A stretch of DNA of 6,969 nucleotides. It comes from Candidatus Zixiibacteriota bacterium (GTDB taxonomy: Bacteria; Zixibacteria; MSB-5A5; JAABVY01). Made by a program: the position numbers and the translations under genes. The stretch lies in contig JAABVY010000371.1 in assembly GCA_011777135.1 (NCBI GenBank), forward strand, positions 1,258 through 8,226, read 5' to 3'. The notes beneath the pieces were generated by a model. It was not told where the DNA came from, ran no database searches, and worked only from the letters and a program-made list of their open reading frames with translations. Of this stretch, positions 1-4,537 are shown one piece after another (position 1 is the stretch's first letter; each line of letters starts with the position of its first letter).

Positions 1-341
1 GCCAGGTTGATCATCTTTTCGGTCATATCAACACCAATTACCTTACCGGTCTTCCCGGTCAGGCGAGCAGCGAGAAAACAATCAATACCGCCTCCGGATC
101 CGAGGTCGAGAACGGTCTCACCCTCCTTAATATCTGCCAGCGCGGTCGGATTCCCGCACCCTAGTCCCAGAACCGCTCCACCGGGAATATTATCCAGATC
201 CTGCTTTGAGTATCCGACCTCGAGTTCAACAGGTGAAGGTGAAGAACAGCATCCACATCCGTCAGCTTTACCCTCGGCTACCTTACCATAGCGGTCCTTC
301 ACGAATTTTTTGACATCATCCGGATTTTTTGTATCTGACAT
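1..341 (-). CDS. arsM: Arsenite S-adenosylmethyltransferase (ArsM), N-terminal part; C-terminus beyond left edge
   Basis: ArsM methylates arsenite in the cytoplasm with S-adenosylmethionine, giving mono-, di- and trimethylated arsenicals. The reverse strand reads openly from the ATG at 341-339 to the window edge (113 codons). Visible in order: a cysteine cluster GCGCC (C29, C31, C32); the segment LGLGCGNP (about 58-65, C62), typical of prokaryotic ArsM proteins; the SAM-binding motif I VLDLGSGGGIDC (77-88, C88); and GVDMT (103-107), the acidic motif II that binds the SAM ribose. The Gly-rich loop followed directly by DCFLAAR is characteristic of this family within class I methyltransferases. 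The start is set by GGAGAAG five to six bases upstream, which overlaps the stop of the preceding gene. About two thirds of the protein, including the later catalytic cysteines, lies outside the window, so activity cannot be judged. A related ubiE/COQ5-type methyltransferase is the alternative, but the cysteines and LGLGCGNP argue for ArsM. Confidence 0.9.
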   Translation of the reverse strand, partial: MSDTKNPDDVKKFVKDRYGKVAEGKADGCGCCSSPSPVELEVGYSKQDLDNIPGGAVLGLGCGNPTALADIKEGETVLDLGSGGGIDCFLAARLTGKTGKVIGVDMTEKMINL

Positions 342-343
342 AA

Positions 344-352
344 CTTCTCCTA
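344..352 (-). promoter_or_regulatory. Overlapping stop codon and arsM ribosome binding site
   Basis: On the minus strand the stop TAG of the upstream gene (352-350) supplies the first G of the arsM Shine-Dalgarno GGAG (350-347, extended GGAGAAG to 344). The arsM ATG follows five bases after GGAG, and only eight bases separate stop and start. This arrangement is typical of translational coupling, in which ribosomes finishing the first gene reinitiate on the second. The coupling itself is inferred. Confidence 0.7.
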
Positions 353-712
353 AACCGATTTTTTTGCTTGATCCTTAGCAAGCTCATCCCAGAGATCATA
401 CGCACGGCGCACATGAGGTATTGTAATCGAACCGCCCACCACCAGTGCGATCGACATCAATTCATCCATCTCCTCTTTGCTGACCTTCTCCTCGAAACAA
501 CGATCAACATGATAGGCAATGCAGTCATCGCACCTCAAGACCATGGATGCTGCCAGCCCCAGCATCTCTTTATACTTGACCGGAATTGCACCCTTGCTGT
601 AAACTGCATTATCGAGAGTAAAAAAACGTTTTATATGCGTGTTTTCGGTTGAGAGCACCAGGTCATTGAGACGCTGACGTTCCGCCTTAAACTGTTCCAG
701 TTTATTTCCCAT
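350..712 (-). CDS. Carboxymuconolactone decarboxylase family protein (AhpD-like, CxxCxxxH)
   Basis: A 120-residue protein of the carboxymuconolactone decarboxylase/AhpD fold, about the usual length for single-domain members. It is all-helical with a central thiol site: CDDCIAYH places C61, C64 and H68 in the CxxCxxxH arrangement. In AhpD that arrangement performs thiol-disulfide exchange and reduces a peroxiredoxin partner. The preceding segment, with KYKEMLGLAASMVLRC (about 46-61), is the typical lead-in helix. An extra cysteine, C72, lies just after. True 4-carboxymuconolactone decarboxylases lack the CxxC, so a redox role is more likely than aromatic degradation. A strong SD AGGAGG (717-722) sits four bases before the ATG. 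It is the first gene of a unit with arsM, so it may supply reducing equivalents for arsenic methylation or cope with the associated oxidative stress. That link is inferred from context only. Confidence 0.88.
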   Translation of the reverse strand: MGNKLEQFKAERQRLNDLVLSTENTHIKRFFTLDNAVYSKGAIPVKYKEMLGLAASMVLRCDDCIAYHVDRCFEEKVSKEEMDELMSIALVVGGSITIPHVRRAYDLWDELAKDQAKKSV

Positions 713-756
713 ATATCCTCCTGAATTCTATTGGATTATCGTAATATCCGAAATTG

Positions 757-784
757 AACATAATAATCTTTTCTCTTGTTGCAA
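757..784 (-). promoter_or_regulatory. Possible promoter for the AhpD-like/arsM unit
   Basis: On the minus strand TTGCAA (784-779) is followed after 16 bases by TATGTT (762-757), which matches four of six positions of the -10 consensus. It lies about 45 bases before the start codon. The same TTGCAA is self-complementary and also serves as the -35 of a better plus-strand promoter, so the assignment is weak. No clear ArsR-type operator was recognised here. Confidence 0.25.
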
Positions 785-806
785 ATCCTGTTTATAAGAT
801 TATAAT
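779..806 (+). promoter_or_regulatory. Sigma70-type promoter for the lipoprotein gene, -10 almost touching the ATG
   Basis: TTGCAA (779-784), a 16-base spacer and a perfect TATAAT (801-806). The -10 ends six bases before the ATG at 813, so transcription would be expected to begin at or very near the start codon, giving a leaderless or nearly leaderless message. Alternatively the real promoter lies further upstream, or translation begins at the second ATG (819). Confidence 0.4.
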
Positions 807-812
807 AGGTAA

Positions 813-1847
813 ATGAATATGCGCATATCCACAATACTATTTTTACTTCTGGCTGCTTTTCTTCTCTCCTGCGGAGAAGGACCGGTCATTGAGGCTTCCC
901 AGCGCACACTGGTTTCATGGACCCCCCCCGCAGACTTCAGGCCATCCTACATAACCCAGGATGAGGACAGTATATACTGGGGCCTGTTTATCTCCAAAAG
1001 ATATTCCGCCAAATATAATCTCTGGGCTGTAAGGTCATCGGATCGTCAAAACTGGGTCGACCCGATTATGATAGGAAATGCATATTATTTTTCCGATATC
1101 GATTTTGAGGTCAGAAATGACAGCCTGCATTTTGTCTTCTATGAGATCGATCCCGGCTATTTCCCGGATCACGGCCTGGGGCTGGGAGCATTCGTCGATT
1201 ATAAAGACGATATCCCGCTTTCATATTCTATTAAGAAACTTCGTACAGACCGCGATTTGGATAAGATTTATAATAATATCGAAAATGAGCTTCTGACCTC
1301 CGACCGCCTTCCCGACACCGATCTTGACGGCAAACGCGATCTGGTCGACTACTGCCCGCTTTCAGGGCCCCGTCCGCTGGATAGAAATCATGAGGTCTAT
1401 GAAGCCGTGTTGTGGAATATAATCAGATCATCGGGTCTGGACACCATCAGGATCGAGAAGGATAGCGCCTGGACCAAATATTACAGCACATATGTGCTCA
1501 AGGAGCCCAGCCCGCTTTATCTGGCATTTCCCCGGGAGCAGAGAACTTTCGAGTTCAGGGGCTTCCCTATGCCGCTCATCATTGTTAAAACCCCGCTTTG
1601 GTTCGGAAGCCGCCCGGGCTACCACAGCCTTTCGGGAGGGGTAATTCCGCATTTGACCTTCAGGGCTCTGAATTATAGCCTCCTGAGGAATTCCGCCACT
1701 GTTTATGTCGAAAGCTATCTCACCGAGGAACATATAGATAACTATGAATTCCATGTCGAAAAAGAGGGTGAGATCTGGATTGTGACAGCCTCCTATCTCC
1801 TTGAGGTGGAAGAGGAAACGGAAGATACCGCTGCTTTAGAAGAGTAA
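813..1847 (+). CDS. Outer-envelope lipoprotein of unknown function with Asp-box-like and calcium-binding-like motifs
   Basis: A 344-residue protein that I do not recognise as a named family. Residues 1-19 form a lipoprotein signal peptide: positive start, hydrophobic stretch, lipobox LLSC with the lipidated cysteine at C20. The mature protein therefore starts at C20 and should be anchored in the cell envelope. RSSDRQNW (74-81) resembles the Asp-box (SxDxxxxW) of beta-propeller sialidase-like proteins, and the alternating beta-like strands around 85-111 would fit a propeller blade. DTDLDGKRDLVDYCP (168-182) closely matches one thrombospondin type 3 or EF-hand-like calcium repeat (DxDxDGxxDxxDxCP). 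The C-terminal half contains beta-rich segments and ends in a very acidic tail (about 331-344). The SD is poor: only AGG at 807-809, three bases before ATG 813 and nine before the in-frame ATG at 819, so the start may be residue 3. No hairpin terminator follows, so read-through into the next gene is possible. Confidence 0.85.
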   Translation: MNMRISTILFLLLAAFLLSCGEGPVIEASQRTLVSWTPPADFRPSYITQDEDSIYWGLFISKRYSAKYNLWAVRSSDRQNWVDPIMIGNAYYFSDIDFEVRNDSLHFVFYEIDPGYFPDHGLGLGAFVDYKDDIPLSYSIKKLRTDRDLDKIYNNIENELLTSDRLPDTDLDGKRDLVDYCPLSGPRPLDRNHEVYEAVLWNIIRSSGLDTIRIEKDSAWTKYYSTYVLKEPSPLYLAFPREQRTFEFRGFPMPLIIVKTPLWFGSRPGYHSLSGGVIPHLTFRALNYSLLRNSATVYVESYLTEEHIDNYEFHVEKEGEIWIVTASYLLEVEEETEDTAALEE

Positions 1848-1962
1848 AATCCAACCCTCTGAAAACCTGCAAAAATCACCAAACAAATCCACAACTCCAT
1901 AAACCACAATAAAATATCCGAAAAACTTTGATGTTCTTGAAACTAAATCCATGGTTTCCGCG

Positions 1963-1992
1963 TTGAACAAGATAAATAAACAGGATCATAAT
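1963..1992 (+). promoter_or_regulatory. Possible promoter for the repeat-protein gene
   Basis: TTGAAC (1963-1968), an 18-base spacer and CATAAT (1987-1992). This would start transcription near 1999, leaving a leader of about 34 bases before the ATG at 2033. The match is moderate. The rest of the 1848-2032 gap is A-rich with no other structure I can support. Confidence 0.35.
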
Positions 1993-2032
1993 AGTATTAC
2001 TTATAACCAAAACTCCAAATCCGGGAGGCACA

Positions 2033-2506
2033 ATGCTGAAAAAAGCTCTAACTATCGCGCTTGCCATCATGTTTGTAACATCAGTTACTGCTTTTGCCTG
2101 CGGCGGCGAAAAAACCACTTCCAAGACCGCCGATGTTCAGAAAGTTTCATCCGAAAAATATGCCTGTGGCGATAAAGCCGAGGCCACAGCCAAGACAGCC
2201 GCAGTCAACTCTGAAAAGAGTAGTGAGTGCACCTACAGCAAGTCCCTCAAGTCTGCTGAGGCCACCGAGGAAGGTGACGCCACAGTTAAGACCGCTGCTG
2301 TAACCGGCGAAAAGAGCGACTGCACGGCCAAGAAGGCATCCGCCGAATATAATTGCTCAAAGGACGCCGCTGTAAAGACAGCAGCTGCCGAGAAATCGGG
2401 CACTGACGCGGCCTGCTTGAAGTACAAGGATGATTTGAAGAAAAGCGCTGATGAAAGCAAGAAAGAGATTGATGTCAGCAAGACAGCTATGGCTGACGAA
2501 AAGTAA
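2033..2506 (+). CDS. Exported Ala/Lys/Cys-rich repeat protein of unknown function
   Basis: A 157-residue protein with no family that I recognise. Residues 1-22 form a Sec signal peptide (MLKK, hydrophobic core, VTAFA). Signal peptidase I could cut after A20 or A22. C23 has a phenylalanine at -2 and lacks a canonical lipobox, so a lipoprotein is less likely. The mature chain is strikingly biased: rich in Ala, Lys, Ser, Thr and acidic residues, with no Arg, His, Pro, Trp or Phe. Cysteines are spread at 23, 45, 66, 97, 108 and 128. Four imperfect units share the pattern KTA..V..EKS..C: 29-45, 51-66, 83-97 and 112-128. The C-terminal segment from about 129 is a highly charged, probably helical tail. 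SD GGGAGG (2023-2028) lies four bases before the ATG, which supports this start. A strong terminator follows at 2554. Possible roles include metal binding or a cell-surface coat; neither is shown by the sequence. Confidence 0.8.
   Translation: MLKKALTIALAIMFVTSVTAFACGGEKTTSKTADVQKVSSEKYACGDKAEATAKTAAVNSEKSSECTYSKSLKSAEATEEGDATVKTAAVTGEKSDCTAKKASAEYNCSKDAAVKTAAAEKSGTDAACLKYKDDLKKSADESKKEIDVSKTAMADEK
2117..2416 (+). repeat. Four degenerate protein-level repeats inside the exported Cys protein
   Basis: The segments encoding residues 29-45, 51-66, 83-97 and 112-128 each carry a KTA core followed by EKS (or a variant) and a cysteine. KTA cores lie at residues 31, 54, 86 and 115, so spacing is irregular (23, 32 and 29 residues). 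Units 2 and 3 are the most alike: KTAAVNSEKSSEC and KTAAVTGEKSDC. The codons differ between units, so the repetition is visible in protein rather than DNA. Confidence 0.7.
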
Positions 2507-2553
2507 TCTAAAGGGGACTAGAACATCTCATAGAATAATAATTCTCTGACCCG

Positions 2554-2587
2554 AAAAGCCCTCCATCTACGGAGGGCTTTTTGTTTA
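2554..2587 (+). terminator. Strong Rho-independent terminator after the repeat protein
   Basis: Eleven uninterrupted pairs between AAAAGCCCTCC (2554-2564) and GGAGGGCTTTT (2571-2581), with a six-base loop ATCTAC. A T-run follows (2578-2582, then GTTT). It ends the plus-strand transcript of the repeat protein about 50 bases after its stop. On the minus strand a run of four T follows the stem, but no minus gene ends here. Confidence 0.9.
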
Positions 2588-2590
2588 TGA

Positions 2591-2618
2591 TTGACACCAT
2601 ACTGGGAAATGCTATATT
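2591..2618 (+). promoter_or_regulatory. Sigma70-type promoter for the zinc-ribbon gene
   Basis: Consensus TTGACA (2591-2596), a 16-base spacer and TATATT (2613-2618), starting a few bases after the preceding terminator. The predicted start near 2625 leaves a leader of about 77 bases. The combination of hexamers and spacer length is identical to that before mfd. Confidence 0.55.
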
Positions 2619-2701
2619 TCCAGTTCAGGATAGCTGAAAGAGATTTATGAAATCATAGAACCACTTTAATGGATCGATGACGGCATCATGCAGGTCAAAA
2701 T

Positions 2702-2980
2702 ATGGAATTTATTATAATCTGGCTGCTTTTCGGAATAATCAGCGCGGCGGTTGCTTCCAATAAAGGACGCAGCGGCTGCGGCTGGTTTGCCATGGGCGTG
2801 CTGTTAGGACCATTCGGCTTCATCCTTGCCCTGGTCGTCCCCAAGGACGAGGAGAAGGTTGAAAAGAAAGCAATTCGAGAAGGGGACATGAAGAGATGCC
2901 CGTATTGCGCGGAATTGATAAAAGCAGAAGCGATTAAATGCCGATACTGCGGATCCAATTTAACAGATAAAAGAGAATAA
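2702..2980 (+). CDS. Small membrane protein with C-terminal zinc ribbon
   Basis: A 92-residue protein. Residues 3-18 and about 28-46 are hydrophobic and probably form two membrane helices joined by a short Gly/Ser/Lys turn (NKGRSGCGW). The second contains GPFGF, common in small Gly-rich membrane hairpins. After a charged linker (48-64), RCPYCAELIKAEAIKCRYCG gives a zinc ribbon with ligands C66, C69, C80 and C83. This domain layout is widespread in small proteins of unknown function, and the ribbon is expected to face the cytoplasm, where it could bind protein or nucleic acid. The start is supported by AGG (2692-2694) seven bases upstream, and the hydrophobic segment begins immediately. The gene has its own promoter and converges on the acyl-CoA dehydrogenase gene. 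No terminator that I can support lies in the 147-base gap after it. Specific function unknown. Confidence 0.82.
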   Translation: MEFIIIWLLFGIISAAVASNKGRSGCGWFAMGVLLGPFGFILALVVPKDEEKVEKKAIREGDMKRCPYCAELIKAEAIKCRYCGSNLTDKRE

Positions 2981-3127
2981 ACAAGATTTTCTCGTCACGC
3001 AGGGGTCTTGCAGCCCTATGGAATCAGGGTGTGTGACCGTGCGAAATATCATAGATCCAACTTTTGATGGAAATCCTTTCCTGCCGCAATTGCTCTCAGG
3101 AAAAAATCCCGGACAGCATTGCAGGTT

Positions 3128-4330
3128 TTATTCTTCGTATCCGGGCACCATCAGACGAGTCTCTTTGTCCTTTCGAAATCCAAGCAGGTAATCGGCCTGC
3201 ATCAACTTCTGAATCTCGCGCGTGCCCTCATAAATCGCAGCACCCTTGGAATTGCGGAAGAAGCGCTCCACCGGATATTCATCCGAGAAACCGTAAGCGC
3301 CATGAATCTGCACGGCATTATAGGCTGCCTTCTCGGCCTGATCGGTGCAGAACCATTTAGCCATGGCTGTTTCACGCGTATTGCGTACACCTTTATTCTT
3401 AAGCCATCCGGCTTTCCACCACAATAGCCTTCCGGCCTGATAACCGTATTCCATCTCCGCCAGCATCTCTTTCACCAGCTGATGCTGGCTGATCTCGGTC
3501 TCAAATGTCTTCCGTGTCTGGCAGTATTCAACCGAGGCATCGATACAGGCTTTGATAAGACCGGTTGAACCGGCTGCCACAGTATAACGCCCGCCGTCAA
3601 GGCAGGTCATGGCGATTTTGAAGCCCTCGTTCGGCTCGCCCACCATATTTTCTTTCGGAACCTTGACATCCTGCATGGCAATCCATCCCGTATTTCCGGC
3701 GCGCACCCCCAGCTTACCGGGAATCGAGCCGGTTGTCACGCCTTCGAATTCGCTCTCCACGATAAAGCAGGAGATTCCCGAATGATCTCGCTTCTCTTTT
3801 TTATCCCGATCGGTCCAGGCAAAGATCAGGAAATTATCTGCCACATCTGCCAGAGAAATCCACATCTTCTCGCCGTTTAGAATATAATGATCACCGTTCT
3901 TGTCGGCTGTGGTGGCAATGCCGACAGCATCGGTGCCGGCTCCCGGCTCGGTCAACCCAAATGTTGCCAGCTTCTCTCCTTTGGCCTGCGGAACCAGATA
4001 TTTTTCCTTCTGCTCTTCATTCGCCCACCCCAGTAGTGTCATCGAATTCAGGCCGATATGCACCGAAAATATCACCCGGGCCGATGTATCGGCGTACTCC
4101 AACTCCTCACAAACCAGCCCCAGGCTGATATAATCCATACCCATTCCGCCATACTTTTCGGGAATACATACACCCAGGAGGTCGGCTTCCTTCAAAGCCG
4201 GAATCAGGGTCGGATCGAACTCATGTTTGCGGTCGAAATCTGTTATCGTCGGGGCCACCTTCCTTGCGGCGATTTCACGCGCCACAGACTGCACCATTTT
4301 ATGATCTTCGGTCAATTCAAAATCTAACAT
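3128..4330 (-). CDS. Acyl-CoA dehydrogenase (FAD-dependent)
   Basis: A complete 400-residue flavoprotein of the acyl-CoA dehydrogenase family, slightly longer than the usual 380-390. It oxidises an acyl-CoA to the 2,3-enoyl-CoA and passes electrons to electron-transfer flavoprotein, in the cytoplasm. Visible: the helical N-terminal domain (1-120) with IPEKYGGMGMDY (56-67); the FAD/substrate segment FGLTEPGAGTD (124-134); KMWISLADVAD (155-165) in the middle beta domain; QIHGAYGFSDEYPVER (341-356); and the catalytic base in IYEGTREIQK, with the glutamate at E368 where short- and medium-chain enzymes carry it. One difference: the common RxxFG of the C-terminal domain reads RKTFE here (273-277). 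Acyl chain preference cannot be read from the sequence; butyryl-, glutaryl- or aromatic-acid-derived substrates are all possible. An SD GGAG (4341-4338) lies seven bases before the ATG. The gene stands alone on its strand within the window, divergent from mfd. Confidence 0.95.
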   Translation of the reverse strand: MLDFELTEDHKMVQSVAREIAARKVAPTITDFDRKHEFDPTLIPALKEADLLGVCIPEKYGGMGMDYISLGLVCEELEYADTSARVIFSVHIGLNSMTLLGWANEEQKEKYLVPQAKGEKLATFGLTEPGAGTDAVGIATTADKNGDHYILNGEKMWISLADVADNFLIFAWTDRDKKEKRDHSGISCFIVESEFEGVTTGSIPGKLGVRAGNTGWIAMQDVKVPKENMVGEPNEGFKIAMTCLDGGRYTVAAGSTGLIKACIDASVEYCQTRKTFETEISQHQLVKEMLAEMEYGYQAGRLLWWKAGWLKNKGVRNTRETAMAKWFCTDQAEKAAYNAVQIHGAYGFSDEYPVERFFRNSKGAAIYEGTREIQKLMQADYLLGFRKDKETRLMVPGYEE

Positions 4331-4411
4331 TTTTCAACTCCATATTAAAAAGCATGTTTTTTTCTATAAACCGTTTGAACCTTTTATAGTTCAGATGAGT
4401 ATATGTAATAA

Positions 4412-4439
4412 TTGACAATTGAATACTCAAGCTTATATT
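4412..4439 (+). promoter_or_regulatory. Sigma70-type promoter upstream of mfd
   Basis: Consensus TTGACA (4412-4417), a 16-base spacer and TATATT (4434-4439). Transcription would start near 4446, about 90 bases before the mfd ATG. The leader would contain the palindrome at 4448 and the hairpin at 4483. No equally good promoter was found on the minus strand for the acyl-CoA dehydrogenase gene. Confidence 0.55.
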
Positions 4440-4450
4440 TGTCAAGCTAA
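4427..4450. repeat. Short direct repeat TCAAGCT flanking the mfd -10
   Basis: TCAAGCTTA (4427-4435) and TCAAGCTAA (4442-4450) differ at one position and have a 15-base period, so they overlap and bracket the -10 element. They could be half-sites for a regulator. Chance is also possible for a heptamer in AT-rich DNA. Confidence 0.3.
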
Positions 4451-4464
4451 TGCCGATGGCATTA
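4448..4464. promoter_or_regulatory. Perfect 7-bp inverted repeat at the predicted mfd transcription start
   Basis: TAATGCC (4448-4454), GAT, GGCATTA (4458-4464). The arms are perfectly complementary. The site begins at about +1 to +3 relative to the predicted start, a common position for a repressor operator. As RNA it would form a small hairpin at the 5' end of the leader, which could also stabilise the transcript. Confidence 0.4.
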
Positions 4465-4482
4465 ATAACATTATGATTTTGC

Positions 4483-4518
4483 AACCCACCCCCCGGGTCA
4501 CGGGGCTGTGGGGTTTTT
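4483..4518 (+). terminator. GC-rich terminator-like hairpin in the mfd leader (possible attenuator)
   Basis: Pairs: AACCC (4483-4487) with GGGTT (4511-4515), then AC with GT around a bulged G (4510), a small internal loop, CCCC (4491-4494) with GGGG (4502-4505), and the loop GGGTCAC. Five T (4514-4518) follow the G-rich arm, the layout of an intrinsic terminator reading towards mfd. The reverse strand has no T-run, so it does not serve the divergent gene. No plus-strand gene ends upstream, so it would end a leader RNA of about 70 bases unless it is prevented from folding. An eight-codon ORF (MPMALITL, 4450-4476) ends six bases before the stem, but it lacks a visible SD. Confidence 0.55.
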
Positions 4519-4530
4519 GCGTTTGGTCTG

Positions 4531-4537
4531 GAGCATG
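4531..4537 (+). promoter_or_regulatory. mfd start region with unusually close SD
   Basis: GGAG (4530-4533) is separated from the in-frame ATG (4535-4537) by a single base, far shorter than the usual 5-9. The next in-frame ATG is about 140 codons downstream, inside the conserved N-terminal domain, so it cannot be the start. In-frame TTG codons at 4523 and 4517 are possible alternatives, with only GGGG (4510-4513), inside the hairpin, as an SD. ATG 4535 is kept as the most likely start, perhaps weakly translated. Confidence 0.4.

Noticed and set aside
7..291. Plus-strand open frame of 94 codons
   Set aside because: Antisense to arsM. The minus-strand reading gives the SAM-binding motifs, while this one is Pro/Ser-rich noise.
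368..652. Plus-strand open frame of 94 codons
   Set aside because: Antisense to the AhpD-like gene, which has the CxxCxxxH motif and a strong SD.
720..812. ArsR-type operator upstream of the arsM unit
   Set aside because: I looked for a dyad such as ATCAA-N-TTGAT. Only four-base arms (GGAT and ATCC near 733-749) are present, which is too little to call.
1428..1754. Minus-strand open frame of 108 codons
   Set aside because: Antisense to the lipoprotein gene, which has a convincing signal peptide and lipobox. No SD or domain is visible on the antisense.
2033..2101. Lipoprotein signal for the repeat protein with C23 as the lipidated residue
   Set aside because: The residues before C23 are A-F-A, without the Leu/Val at -3 and with a bulky Phe at -2. 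Signal peptidase I cleavage fits better.
3077..3103. Inverted repeat TTTCCTG and CAGGAAA as a terminator between the convergent genes
   Set aside because: The stem is only seven pairs with a 13-base loop, and neither strand has a T-run after it.
3119..3427. Plus-strand open frame of 102 codons
   Set aside because: Antisense to the conserved C-terminal domain of the acyl-CoA dehydrogenase.
4331..4411. Promoter for the acyl-CoA dehydrogenase gene
   Set aside because: The minus strand has AT-rich stretches, but no -35/-10 pair matching more than about half of the consensus at a proper spacing.
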